A stretch of DNA of 64,000 nt from NCBI RefSeq assembly GCF_001612635.1, contig NZ_BDAV01000011.1, forward strand, positions 124,001 to 188,000, in the 5' to 3' direction. Positions 17,043 to 25,181 of this stretch are shown here, piece by piece. The notes below the pieces were generated by a model. The model did not search any database and was not told the DNA's origin. It saw only the letters and a program-made list of their open reading frames with translations. Numbering within the stretch: the first letter of the stretch is position 1; the number at the start of each line of letters is the position of its first letter. A program made the translations under genes and the position numbers. This DNA comes from Nocardia africana NBRC 100379 (GTDB taxonomy: Bacteria; Actinomycetota; Actinomycetes; Mycobacteriales; Mycobacteriaceae).

Positions 17043-17804
17043 GTGACTGACGATTCGCGTGCTCGCATCCTGCGCACCGCGCTGGCGATGTTCGCCGAAC
17101 GCGGCTACCACGCTGTCTCGGTGCGTGAAATCTCCGAGCGGGTCGGCCTGACCAAAACGGCTGTGCTCTACCACTTTCCGAGCAAGAGCGACATCGTCGT
17201 CGCTTTGGTCGAACCCTTGCTCGCAGATACCGAGGCGATGCTCGAAGCCGTGCGGTCCATCCGGAATCCGGACGCGCGACGGTGGGCGGTGGCCGAAGGG
17301 CTCGTCGATACCTGGCTCCGGCATCGGCCCTTGCTGCGGATACACATGCAGGACCAGGCGTTATCGGCCGATACCGCAACCTACCGGCGGCTGCGTGACA
17401 TCGCCTTGACCGCGCAGGAACTGCTCGCCGGCCCCGACGCGGATTTCACCGCGCGGGTGCGGGCCGCGCAGATCTACGCGGCGCTCAGCGATCCGGTGGT
17501 GTTCTTCGCCGACCAGCCCGGAAAACGGTTACGCGCGGCCATTCTCGATGGCGTGCAGCGCCTGCTGGGCGGGCCGCCGCCCCGTGCGAGTGCTCGCACG
17601 CCCGAGCAGCCCGCCGACTTTCCACGCCGCCGGACCGGTCGCGGCCGGCCGGGTGCGATGACCCCGGAAATGGTCGAAACCGCTCGGCACATGCGAGACT
17701 CCGGCGAATACACCGTCGACGAGATCGCCGCGACCCTGGGTGTATCTCGCGCAACCGTGTACCGGAGTCTCACAACTTCCCACAACCGCTCCACTGTCTC
17801 ATAA
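17043..17804 (+). CDS. TetR-family repressor with an additional C-terminal resolvase-type HTH
   Basis: The 253-residue protein has an N-terminal TetR HTH (RILRTALAMFAERGYHAVSV, ISERVGLTKTAVLYHF), a TetR ligand core to about residue 175, a basic linker (PRRRTGRGRPG) and a C-terminal helix-turn-helix (VDEIAATLGVSRATVYRSL, about 220-245) of the kind at the end of Tn3/Hin serine recombinases. It thus carries two DNA-binding domains, which may suit the paired operators upstream. GTG start at 17043. The monooxygenase it faces is the predicted target. The effector is unknown. Confidence 0.88.
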   Translation: MTDDSRARILRTALAMFAERGYHAVSVREISERVGLTKTAVLYHFPSKSDIVVALVEPLLADTEAMLEAVRSIRNPDARRWAVAEGLVDTWLRHRPLLRIHMQDQALSADTATYRRLRDIALTAQELLAGPDADFTARVRAAQIYAALSDPVVFFADQPGKRLRAAILDGVQRLLGGPPPRASARTPEQPADFPRRRTGRGRPGAMTPEMVETARHMRDSGEYTVDEIAATLGVSRATVYRSLTTSHNRSTVS

Positions 17805-17836
17805 ATATCAATTTTTGATACGTGCTGTCGTGAGGT

Positions 17837-18802
17837 TCAGGCCGGGATGGTTCGCCGGGGGCGCAGTGCGATGTGGTCGCGGAACGCTTCGATGGCGGTG
17901 GCGACCTCGAATGGTGTTGTCGTGTGGGCGATCTCGTGGCGGTAGAGGACTCGGTCCGCGACCGCGTCGAGGTCGAATCCCCAGACCATCGACATCAGCG
18001 GGTTGATGAACAGTTCTGCGCCTTTGGCGCGGGTGCGGGCCAAGGAGTGATGGTCGCCGTATTCGCCGCGGGCGGCGTCGGTGATCGAGGCGCAGACGAT
18101 GCTTTCCCTGCCCGGGGTGTGGTGTTGGACCCAGTCGACAGCGTCGAGCCATGCGTCGACGGCGGTGGTGCCGGGCAGAAGAGCGAACACGCCGTGGTAT
18201 GCGCCGAGTTTGGTCAGGGCGGCAACGTTTTCCAGGAAGTGCGCATGGCAGACGCCGTGGTAGGTGTCGACACCGAATCCGACGCAGACCGCGAGTTTGA
18301 CCGGCAGATCGAGTGCGTGGGCGGCCAGTAGGCTGGTGATGTCTTCGACTGGTGTTCCGAGTCCGGCTTCGTCACCGGTCATGAGTAGATCGGTGCCGCC
18401 GTCGACCAGAACGACCGCATCCAGGTCGAGCTCGCGGGCCAACCACGCGTAAGCGGCTCGAATCCCGGCGGGTCCGCTTTTCCGGATCAGGAACACCCGG
18501 TCGGGATGGCCGTGGTCGCGTAACCACACCGCGAGGTGCTTCTCCGGGAAGTAGGCGAGCGGACCGCTGGTGTCGGCATCGATGTCGAACACTCCCGCCG
18601 CCACCGGTTGTGCGTCGATGCGTGTGACCGGTGTGAAGGTGAGGTTGGCCAGGAAGACCGTCTTGTGGTGTTCGTGGAGCGCGAAAGCTATCGGCAGACC
18701 GCTGAGCAGGTCGAACCCACCACCGGCACCGACGATCAGGATTCGCTCGCAGTGTCGGAGGCGATGGAGCAGCGGTGTGTCGAACAGGGTGGGTGCAACC
18801 AT
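17837..18802 (-). CDS. DUF1152-family protein
   Basis: This 321-residue protein fits the DUF1152 family: a glycine-rich ILIVGAGGGFDLLSGLPIAF near the N-terminus suggesting a Rossmann-type nucleotide site, LDAVVLVDGGTDLLMTGDE in the middle, and the conserved LPGTTAVDAWLDAVDWV. The biochemical activity of the family is not established. The ATG at 18802 has no clear ribosome site. It lies between a convergent TetR gene and an HxlR regulator and has no obvious partner. Confidence 0.8.
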   Translation of the reverse strand: MVAPTLFDTPLLHRLRHCERILIVGAGGGFDLLSGLPIAFALHEHHKTVFLANLTFTPVTRIDAQPVAAGVFDIDADTSGPLAYFPEKHLAVWLRDHGHPDRVFLIRKSGPAGIRAAYAWLARELDLDAVVLVDGGTDLLMTGDEAGLGTPVEDITSLLAAHALDLPVKLAVCVGFGVDTYHGVCHAHFLENVAALTKLGAYHGVFALLPGTTAVDAWLDAVDWVQHHTPGRESIVCASITDAARGEYGDHHSLARTRAKGAELFINPLMSMVWGFDLDAVADRVLYRHEIAHTTTPFEVATAIEAFRDHIALRPRRTIPA

Positions 18803-18894
18803 CTGTCGAAGTATTCAGCACATCCGTCGGCTGGAAAGGGTGCGCGGCTGGCCGCCCGAACGGACGGTGCTGCCTACCGTCCGGCCCGGAGCGT

Positions 18895-19239
18895 CTACTC
18901 GTCCGTCATCGTTTGCCACTCCGCCGCCCACTGCGTCAACGGTGCGAGCCGTTCGACGAGTGTGTGCCCGGTGCGGGTCAGCCGGTATCCCTCGTCGTGT
19001 TCCACCAGGCGCGCTTCGGTGAGTTCGGACAGTCGGCGGGTGAGCACGCTCGAGGAGAGGTCACCGCATGCGGTGCGCAGTTCGCGGAAGGTGAGGGGGC
19101 CCGAGGCCTGATCGAGTTCCCAGATCACCCGCAGCACCCAGCGCCGGCCGAGCAGATCGAACAGCGCCATGATCGGGCGCCCGGTGGACGATCCGCGCAC
19201 CGGGCGCCCCGGGCGCGGCGTTTCGGACGCCATGATCAC
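18895..19239 (-). CDS. HxlR-family transcriptional regulator
   Basis: The 114-residue winged-helix protein shows the HxlR signature: ALFDLLGRRWVLRVIWEL, then FRELRTACGDLSSSVLTRRL as recognition region and LVEHDEGYRLTRTGHTL as wing. HxlR regulators often sense reactive electrophiles or aldehydes. The GTG start overlaps the stop of the upstream NTF2-like gene (GTGA), so the two form an operon and the regulator probably controls it through the palindrome at 19620-19636. An ATG six bases further in is an alternative start. Confidence 0.9.
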   Translation of the reverse strand: MIMASETPRPGRPVRGSSTGRPIMALFDLLGRRWVLRVIWELDQASGPLTFRELRTACGDLSSSVLTRRLSELTEARLVEHDEGYRLTRTGHTLVERLAPLTQWAAEWQTMTDE

Positions 19240-19619
19240 GCCGCTTGCGGCGGGGGTGAATCATCCAGTCGCCGTGCCATTTCCGCGATGGCCGCGCGCA
19301 GTACCCGATACGGCCGCAGGAACAGTGTCACGTGGGTCAAGCTCCCGGTCGCGGAGAGTTCTTCGCGCAGCACCCCTTGGAGTTCCCGGTCGGCGAATCG
19401 GGCGGTGAAGGCGAACATCCCGTCCTGCCCGTCGGTCCACTGCTGGGTCTGCTGCACCGAGTCGAGCACCGTCGAGATCGTCGCCAGCAGGTGTGCCGCG
19501 CGGGCCCGGCCGTGGTAATCGGCCACCGGGCTCGAGAACGTCGCTTCCTCGGCGAGCAAGTCCGGCAGCTGTGTGGAGTCCTTCGATTGCCACACCCGCA
19601 GGATGAGACTGTCGGTCAT
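19236..19619 (-). CDS. NTF2/SnoaL-like small protein
   Basis: A 127-residue protein with an alpha+beta-barrel (NTF2-like) sequence pattern: the N-terminal helix, LLAEEATFSSPVADYHGRA and the strand-rich FAFTARFADRELQGVLREEL. Such proteins act as isomerases, hydrolases or ligand binders; the function here is unknown. The ATG starts directly at the end of a palindrome with an internal -10, implying a leaderless transcript. It is co-transcribed with the HxlR regulator. Confidence 0.7.
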   Translation of the reverse strand: MTDSLILRVWQSKDSTQLPDLLAEEATFSSPVADYHGRARAAHLLATISTVLDSVQQTQQWTDGQDGMFAFTARFADRELQGVLREELSATGSLTHVTLFLRPYRVLRAAIAEMARRLDDSPPPQAA

Positions 19620-19636
19620 GCCTCTATTTTAGAGGC
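19620..19636 (-). promoter_or_regulatory. HxlR operator overlapping a leaderless promoter
   Basis: GCCTCTA-TTT-TAGAGGC is a perfect seven-base inverted repeat abutting the ATG at 19619. On the minus strand it contains TAAAAT (19631-19626), a strong -10 element whose start point would coincide with the ATG. A repressor bound here would occlude the promoter; the co-transcribed HxlR protein is the candidate. Confidence 0.75.
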
Positions 19637-19703
19637 ACGCCGGGGCTCGTGCCAGTCTCCGCAGTTCCCGAAGTGGATCCGCGTCGAGAATCGGGCGCGA
19701 TCG

Positions 19704-20318
19704 TCAAAATCTGGAGAGGGTTTCCAGCCAGGCATGGCCGGGGTGCACGCGCGACAGCCACCCGGACAGTCGGGCTCGCCGTGATCGGTCCATCGCGGGA
19801 AGCGCGCGCACGAAATCCGCCTCGTCTTTGGCTCGGCGCGCTTTCGCCTTGAACAGGAGTACGACCTCCGGGATTACGTATGGGATGCCGTCGGTGGTGC
19901 GGAGAATCAACTCGTCGTGGGGCAGTGTGATCGCGGTGTCGCGGCGGCACACCCATCGATCGCCGCGGTGTGGTTCGCGGAAGACGTCGAGGCGGTAGAG
20001 CCCGGTCGCCGGTTCGCGCAGCCACGTCTGATGGTGGTTGTCTGCTTCCTCTGGAAATGGCCAGGCGTGCCCGTCGCCGACGACGTCCCATTCGTAGCCG
20101 GGAAACGCGTCCACGATTTCGGCGAATCGTTCACGTGGAATACCGATTTCGAGATCGGAGTGGGCACGTCCGAGACCGCCGACGAACAGATCCAGTGCCC
20201 ACCCGGCTGCGACATGCCAGCATGACGGGGCGCCCGACAGCCTTTCGGCGACTTGGCCGGGAGTCCAGGCCTCCCAGAGGCGGTCGCATTCCTCAACGGA
20301 CAACGGGCGTCCGGTCAT
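19704..20318 (-). CDS. Nucleotidyltransferase-fold protein (aminoglycoside adenylyltransferase-like)
   Basis: The 204-residue protein has a GWALDLFVGGLGRAHSDLEIGI motif, the GG-to-DxD segment of the nucleotidyltransferase superfamily as seen in ANT(2'')-type adenylyltransferase relatives, followed by LYRLDVFRE (possible third carboxylate) and YVIPEVVLLFKAKARRAKDEADF typical of this subgroup. It would transfer an AMP group to a hydroxyl of a small molecule. Whether it gives resistance is unknown. ATG start at 20318. It stands alone. Confidence 0.75.
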   Translation of the reverse strand: MTGRPLSVEECDRLWEAWTPGQVAERLSGAPSCWHVAAGWALDLFVGGLGRAHSDLEIGIPRERFAEIVDAFPGYEWDVVGDGHAWPFPEEADNHHQTWLREPATGLYRLDVFREPHRGDRWVCRRDTAITLPHDELILRTTDGIPYVIPEVVLLFKAKARRAKDEADFVRALPAMDRSRRARLSGWLSRVHPGHAWLETLSRF

Positions 20319-20424
20319 CCCGGTGGCCTCCTTCGCATCGGTCGGGAGCGACGGTTCGTCTCACCATCGTGGCCGTCAACCGGTCGCCTCGTGCGGACGG
20401 CGTTCATAAGGTGGATCGTCATCG

Positions 20425-21357
20425 TCATCGGCAATCTGCGTGACCTGTTGCGGGTCGGTCCGGCAGCCAATGCAGCTCGTGTGCCAGGGTTTTGGCGACG
20501 GTGCGGATGCGGCGGTGGAGTGGTGACTGCACGCGCGGGAGGACCAGGTGGATGGTCAAAGTGGGTGCGCCCCGCAGCGGTCGCCAGGTGAGACCGGCCG
20601 GTTGTGTCGTGACCGCGACTTCACCGGCCGGGGCGAGGGTGAGCCCGTCGCGTAGGTCGCGCTGCGACATGTCGAAAGAGACTGCGGGCGTGTGGAATCG
20701 GGGGCTCGGTCGGGTGTCGCGGAACAGTGCGGACAGCTGATCGTGGATCACGGGATTGGCAGTACGGTCGGGCAGGCGCAGCGGATACGCGGCCGCGTCG
20801 GCGATCTCGATCTCCGGATGTTCGGCCAGCGGATGATGGTGTGCCAATTGGACTCCGACGCGCTCACGCCGCAGCAGGAACCGGCGCACACCACGCCCCG
20901 GCTGTTCACCGCGGGTGATCCCCGCGTCGATGCGGCCGTCGGCGACCGCGGGGGAGATCTCCGGTGTCTCCATCGGGACCGCGCCGACCTCGAGTCCCGG
21001 GCTGCTGCGAAGGAGCCTGTCCACCAGGGCCGGTGCCGTCTCGGCTCCCGTGCTGAGGCTGTATCCGATGCGCAGCGTGCCGAGTTCACCGGCCCCGGCA
21101 TTCCGGGCGGCGTCCCATGCCCGGTCCAGCGCCGCCAGCGCGGGTGGCGCGGCCTCCGCCAAAGCCGCACCGGCCGTGGTCAATTCGACGCTGCGCGTGT
21201 TACGAACCAGCAGGCTCGTACCGAGTTCCGCCTCCAACCGGCGCATCCGGGCGCTGAGTGCCGGCTGCGCGATACCGATTCGTGCGGCCGCGCGGGTGAA
21301 GTTCAACTCCTGCGCCAGCACCAGAAAGTACCGCAGGCTCACGGTATCCGGCGCCAC
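20425..21357 (-). CDS. LysR-family transcriptional regulator
   Basis: The 310-residue protein begins with the LysR HTH (LRYFLVLAQELNFTRAAARI, ALSARMRRLEAELGTSLLVR) and continues with a periplasmic-binding-protein-like effector domain (LRIGYSLSTGAETAPAL; IDAGITRGEQPG). The GTG start at 21357 is supported by GGGGAGGG upstream; an upstream ATG exists but lacks a ribosome site. It is divergent from the EthD-family gene, the usual geometry for a LysR regulator and its target. Inducer unknown. Confidence 0.9.
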   Translation of the reverse strand: MAPDTVSLRYFLVLAQELNFTRAAARIGIAQPALSARMRRLEAELGTSLLVRNTRSVELTTAGAALAEAAPPALAALDRAWDAARNAGAGELGTLRIGYSLSTGAETAPALVDRLLRSSPGLEVGAVPMETPEISPAVADGRIDAGITRGEQPGRGVRRFLLRRERVGVQLAHHHPLAEHPEIEIADAAAYPLRLPDRTANPVIHDQLSALFRDTRPSPRFHTPAVSFDMSQRDLRDGLTLAPAGEVAVTTQPAGLTWRPLRGAPTLTIHLVLPRVQSPLHRRIRTVAKTLAHELHWLPDRPATGHADCR

Positions 21358-21488
21358 ATGCCCTCCCCGTCGATTGATAACGATCCGTTCTGAGTCTATC
21401 GTGTTCCGGTCTTTCCCTCGACCACACATCACGCCCTAACCTGCGCATATGACGATTCAATCGACCGCAGTGGATGCAGGAGGCAGTC

Positions 21489-21800
21489 ATGCATAAATTG
21501 GTAGTCCTGTATCCCGAGCCCGCCGACCCCGATCACTTCCGCGACTACTACGTGAACAATCACCTTCCGCTGGTCAGGAATTGGCCGGGCCTGCTCGGGT
21601 GGCGCTACAGCTTCGACGTGGCGGCGACCAACGGAGAACCGCCGTACTTCGCGGTCTTCGAAGCCGACTTCGCTGACGCCGCCGCCCTGGCCGCGATGCG
21701 GGCGTCCCAGTATGGCCGGCTGGCGGCCGCCGATGTCGTCAACTACGCCACCGGTGGTGTGGTCGTCATCGACTATCCGGTGCAGGAGGGCACCAGTTGA
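21489..21800 (+). CDS. EthD-family protein
   Basis: The 103-residue protein is a dimeric alpha-beta barrel of the EthD family (MHKLVVLYPEPADPDHFRDY, NHLPLVRNWPGLLGWRYSFD), named for a small protein of the ethyl tert-butyl ether degradation locus. The ATG at 21489 has AGGAGG five bases upstream. It is divergent from the LysR gene, which probably controls it, and convergent with a hydrolase with which it shares a terminator. The precise role is unknown. Confidence 0.87.
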   Translation: MHKLVVLYPEPADPDHFRDYYVNNHLPLVRNWPGLLGWRYSFDVAATNGEPPYFAVFEADFADAAALAAMRASQYGRLAAADVVNYATGGVVVIDYPVQEGTS

Positions 21801-21870
21801 GGCACGCTCCTCGATAGGCGGCGGCCCGGCCGACAGCTGCTGACGCCGTCGGCCGGACTGCCGTGCCTCA
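21798..21870. terminator. Nested bidirectional terminator
   Basis: An outer stem TGAGGCACG (21798-21806) / CGTGCCTCA (21862-21870) begins and ends with the two stop codons of the convergent genes. An inner stem CCGGCCGAC (21826-21834) / GTCGGCCGG (21848-21856) lies within it. The inner hairpin (13-base loop) is the likely terminator for both directions. Confidence 0.65.
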
Positions 21871-22605
21871 CTTCAGATGCCGTGCGAAGAACCGGCTTCC
21901 GTCGTCTCCCTCGAACTGCGGGACGCCGGTGTGCCCGCCCATGTTGGCGTGCAGTGTCTTCTCCTTCGAGCCGAGGGCGTCGAACAGGTCCAGGGCCTGC
22001 TGCCGGTCGTTTCCTTCGTCGTCCCACTGCAGCAGGACCAGCAGCGGAGTGGTGACCTGCCGGGCCTCGTCGAATGTGCTGCGGGGCACGAAGCTTCCGG
22101 CGAACAGGACGGCGGCCGCGATGCGCGGCTCGACGACCGCCAGCCGAACCGCGATGGCGATCACCCCTCCCGAGAACCCGACCGGGCCGCCGATTCCCGG
22201 CAACGTCAGGAGGGCGTCCAGGGTGGCCCGCCATTCCGGTACGGCCTTGTCCACCAACGGAAGTACGAGCCGGTCCACAATGTCGTCATCGACCGGCTCG
22301 CCGGCCTGGATTGCCCGGCGGAGATCGGTTCGAGCCTGCTCGGCGTCGGCGGAACGGGGCCGGTCACCGCTGCCGGGGAGTTCGATGGTGGCCGCGGCGT
22401 AGCCTTCCGCCACTGCGCGCCGAGCCCGGGCCGCCAGACGTGGATACATCTTGTCCAGTCCGCCGGGATGGCCGAGCAGGATCAGCGGTGTGGGTGCGGA
22501 GGCGGATGCGGGCGTCCACAGGATGCCGGGGATCTCGCCGAGGGTGAACGTGCGTTCGAGGACGTCGTCGCCGAGACGCTGTTCGGAGGTGAAGTGCATG
22601 GTCAT
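21868..22605 (-). CDS. Alpha/beta hydrolase (dienelactone-hydrolase-like)
   Basis: This 245-residue protein is an alpha/beta hydrolase: PLILLGHPGGLDKMYP near the oxyanion region, GFSGGVIAIAV as nucleophile elbow (Ser), LLVLLQWDDEGNDRQQA around the acid and MGGHTGVPQFE with the catalytic His. Probable esterase or lactonase. Two in-frame ATGs lie six bases apart (22605 and 22599); the second is better spaced from GAAAGG. It precedes a TetR gene on the same strand, with the TetR gene upstream by 209 bases. Substrate unknown. Confidence 0.83.
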   Translation of the reverse strand: MTMHFTSEQRLGDDVLERTFTLGEIPGILWTPASASAPTPLILLGHPGGLDKMYPRLAARARRAVAEGYAAATIELPGSGDRPRSADAEQARTDLRRAIQAGEPVDDDIVDRLVLPLVDKAVPEWRATLDALLTLPGIGGPVGFSGGVIAIAVRLAVVEPRIAAAVLFAGSFVPRSTFDEARQVTTPLLVLLQWDDEGNDRQQALDLFDALGSKEKTLHANMGGHTGVPQFEGDDGSRFFARHLK

Positions 22606-22814
22606 GCCTTTCGGGAGTGCTTTCGCGCGGCGCTCCCGGACGACCTATCGCCCGACCGTGACCCCGGAGGGGAGCACCCATGTCGATACTGCGTTCACGG
22701 GTACCACCTCCTCGTTCTCTTGCACGGCTTCGGAGAAGGTAGCAGGGGTCCCGAGTGCTCGGCAACGAGATTTTCGCAAGATTTCGCCTCGGGGCCGAGC
22801 CGGTGGCTTCGTTA

Positions 22815-23438
22815 TCACGATTCTCGCTGGGGTGCTGGGTGTTTCGGGGTGGCGCGGTAGGCGGCGAGGAGCATATCGGTGAGGGCGTCGAGGTAGCTGG
22901 GGTCGGTGAGGGTGCCGCCCATCAGGTGGTGCCAGAACAGGGGGGAGACAACGAAATCCAGGGCCAGTTCCTGGTCGAGATCGCCGGGGAGTTCGCCGCG
23001 GGCGGTGGCGCGGTGGAACATGGCGGCGACGCGGGTGCGGCGCTGGGATCCCGCGGCGCGGAGGGCGGCGGCGAGGCCGGGGGAGCGGATCGATTCGGCG
23101 AGCAGGTCGGGGATGATGCGGGCGGCCAACGGGTGGGTCAGGCCCTGGGCGGCCGTTTCCAGGAAGGCGCGCAGATCGCCGCGCAGGGTGCCGGTGTCGG
23201 CGGGTTCGGCAGCGGGGACGGCGACCTCGGTGATCAGTGCCAGTACCAGCTGTTGTTTATTCGGCCAGCGTCGGTAGAGGGTCGGCTTGCTGACGCCCGC
23301 GCGACGGGCCACTGCCTCCATCGACAGCTTGCCGTAGCCGCTTTCGGCCAGTTCGGCGAACGCCGCATCCCGGATCGCCGCGGTCACCTGGGGTTGCAAT
23401 ACGGCGGCGCCGGCCGGGGTGCGCTTGCTGGTCGTCAT
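22815..23438 (-). CDS. TetR-family regulator
   Basis: The 207-residue protein has a TetR HTH (AIRDAAFAELAESGYGKLSM, VARRAGVSKPTLYRRWPNK) and the TetR_C helical domain (ALDFVVSPLFWHHLMGG) of the AcrR-like subgroup. Its divergent neighbour is the alpha/beta hydrolase at 23549, and paired inverted repeats sit between the two, so it likely represses that gene and itself. ATG start at 23438. Confidence 0.9.
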   Translation of the reverse strand: MTTSKRTPAGAAVLQPQVTAAIRDAAFAELAESGYGKLSMEAVARRAGVSKPTLYRRWPNKQQLVLALITEVAVPAAEPADTGTLRGDLRAFLETAAQGLTHPLAARIIPDLLAESIRSPGLAAALRAAGSQRRTRVAAMFHRATARGELPGDLDQELALDFVVSPLFWHHLMGGTLTDPSYLDALTDMLLAAYRATPKHPAPQRES

Positions 23439-23457
23439 GGACGCACCCTATCAACGT

Positions 23458-23523
23458 CGAAACGGTTGCGTTTCGTCGTCGGCGAATCTATCGTTGCCCG
23501 TATACGACGAAACGGTGTCGTAT
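23458..23523. promoter_or_regulatory. TetR operator region with repeated CGAAACGGT
   Basis: CGAAACG-GTTG-CGTTTCG (23458-23475) and ATACGAC-N8-GTCGTAT (23502-23523) are perfect seven-base inverted repeats. The word CGAAACGGT occurs in both (23458-23466 and 23508-23516), 50 bases apart. The layout fits operators for the two divergent promoters. Confidence 0.7.
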
Positions 23524-23548
23524 CGACGTAAAAGGCGAGGTCGAGATC

Positions 23549-24775
23549 ATGAAGTTCCTGTTCGACGACGAGTCCAACTCCTACGAGGCGCTGCGCGCGG
23601 CCGCATACGCCTGCTACGGCGCCGCAGACCTGGGAGAGGTCATCGCCACCGCCGAGCGCATCACCGAAGGTGACGATGCCTCCTGGCTACGGGAGTGGCG
23701 GGCGACGGCCGAGCGCATCCATGCGATCGGGCGGGACTGCCTGGCCAAGGACCGGCGGGTGAGTGCCCGGCAGGCGTTCCTGCGGGCCTCGAACTACTAT
23801 CGCACCGCCGAGTTCTACCAGCGCGAGCACCCGGTCGGCGATCCGCTGGTGGCGGAATTGTCGCAGCGTTCGCGCGAAACCTTCGCCGCGGCAGCGGAAC
23901 TGCTCGACACCCCGGTGCGGTCGGTGTCGATTCCCTACGGCGACACGACACTTCCCGGCTTTCTGTTCCTGCTCGACGATTCCGGCGCGCCCCGGCCGAC
24001 GGTGATCTTCAACAGCGGCTTCGACTCCACGCTGGAGGAGGCGTACCCCGCGCTCGCCGCCGGCGCGCTGGAACGCGGCTACCAGGTATTGGCCTTCGAC
24101 GGCCCCGGACAGGGTGCGGTGATTCGCGAGCAGGGCCTGCCCTTCCGGCCCGACTGGGAGGTGGTGATCTCCGCCGTCGTCGATTACGCGCTGACAATGC
24201 CGGAGATCGACGCGGACCATCTCGCCCTGTTCGGCTACAGCCTCGGCGGCTACCTGGCGGCGCGTGCGGCGGCGTTCGAACCCCGCCTGGCCGCATTGAT
24301 TCTCGACGACGGCGTCTTCGACTACCACGAGGCCAATATCGCGCCGATGCCGCCGTTTCTGGCGGACTGGGTCGCGGCCGGTCGCGATGCCGAGGCCAAT
24401 GCCGTTGCGGCCCTGTTGACGACGTTCAACACCTCGATCCGCTGGGCGCTGCGCAATGGGGCGTGGACCTTCGGCGCGCAATCGGCGGCGGACTATGTGC
24501 GCAAGACCGCCGAGTACACGATCGCCGACGTCGTGGACCGGATCGCCTGCCCCACACTGGTTCTCGACGCGGAGGACGATCAGTTCTTTCGCGGCCAGGC
24601 GGAGCGGGTCTATCGGGCGCTGACCTGTCCGAAGGACTACATCGTCGGCACCGCGGCCGAGGGTGCGGGGGAGCACTGCCACATGGGTGCTGTGCTGCTC
24701 ACCCACCAGCGCATATTCGACTGGCTGGACGATGTTTTCGCGGTCGAGAAGCCGGATACCGCCGTCGCGCGGTGA
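23549..24775 (+). CDS. Alpha/beta hydrolase with helical N-terminal domain (FrsA / pseudooxynicotine-hydrolase-like)
   Basis: The 408-residue protein has an all-helical N-terminal lid domain (about 1-120; ASNYYRTAEFYQREHP) followed by an alpha/beta hydrolase core: nucleophile elbow FGYSLGGYLA, acid in VLDAEDDQFF and catalytic His in EGAGEHCHMG. This two-domain arrangement is that of 2,6-dihydropseudooxynicotine hydrolase and FrsA-like C-C or ester hydrolases. It is divergent from the TetR gene that probably controls it. Its 3' end overlaps the convergent DUF397 remnant. Substrate unknown. Confidence 0.87.
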   Translation: MKFLFDDESNSYEALRAAAYACYGAADLGEVIATAERITEGDDASWLREWRATAERIHAIGRDCLAKDRRVSARQAFLRASNYYRTAEFYQREHPVGDPLVAELSQRSRETFAAAAELLDTPVRSVSIPYGDTTLPGFLFLLDDSGAPRPTVIFNSGFDSTLEEAYPALAAGALERGYQVLAFDGPGQGAVIREQGLPFRPDWEVVISAVVDYALTMPEIDADHLALFGYSLGGYLAARAAAFEPRLAALILDDGVFDYHEANIAPMPPFLADWVAAGRDAEANAVAALLTTFNTSIRWALRNGAWTFGAQSAADYVRKTAEYTIADVVDRIACPTLVLDAEDDQFFRGQAERVYRALTCPKDYIVGTAAEGAGEHCHMGAVLLTHQRIFDWLDDVFAVEKPDTAVAR

Positions 24776-24950
24776 AGGCGGGTAGGGCGCGTAGTGGCCT
24801 GGGCGGATTCGCCGGCTGCGAGCCGCCCGGATTCTTCGAATCGCGGATGCCGACCCAAACGCTCTCCAGGAACGCGACCTCGTCGCATTCCTTTGTGCCG
24901 CCGCTAAGGCTGCTCTTGAACCACTTCGCCCCAGAAAGGTCGACGTTCAC
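24699..24950 (-). pseudogene. Decayed DUF397 copy
   Basis: The first 43 residues (NVDLSGAKWFKSSLSGGTKE, then VGIRDSKNPGG) are nearly identical to the neighbouring DUF397 protein, but after SKNPGG homology ends and a basic, proline-rich tail follows where the conserved FTPGEWDAF block should be. The frame then runs 77 bases into the 3' end of the convergent hydrolase. It looks like a tandem duplicate whose 3' half was lost or replaced. The GTG start is intact, so a truncated peptide could still be made. Confidence 0.65.
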
Positions 24951-24968
24951 TTCACGTCCTCATCTCGC

Positions 24969-25181
24969 CTACGCGAACGGCCGGTCGAGCCCGCCGTTAC
25001 GTAGGCTGACGGTGAAGGCGTCCCACTCGCCGGGGGTGAAAGCGAGCACGGGACCGCCTGGGTCTTTCGAATCACGGACGCCGACCGTGCCACTGTCGAG
25101 GAACACAACCTCGACGCACTCCTTCGTGCCCCCGCTTCGGCTGCTCTTGAACCATTTCGCCCCGGATAGATCAGCGCTCAC
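24969..25181 (-). CDS. DUF397 protein (partner of XRE/DUF5753 regulator)
   Basis: A 70-residue DUF397 protein complete with KWFKSSRSGGTKECVEV, VGVRDSKDPGG and FTPGEWDAF. In Streptomyces and relatives such proteins sit beside WhiJ-type XRE regulators and modulate them. The GTG start overlaps the stop of the XRE gene (GTGA), so the two are translationally coupled. A decayed duplicate follows 18 bases downstream. Confidence 0.9.
   Translation of the reverse strand: MSADLSGAKWFKSSRSGGTKECVEVVFLDSGTVGVRDSKDPGGPVLAFTPGEWDAFTVSLRNGGLDRPFA

Noticed and set aside
19704..20318. Annotation as an aminoglycoside resistance gene
   Set aside because: Only the nucleotidyltransferase fold is supported; the acceptor substrate cannot be read from sequence.
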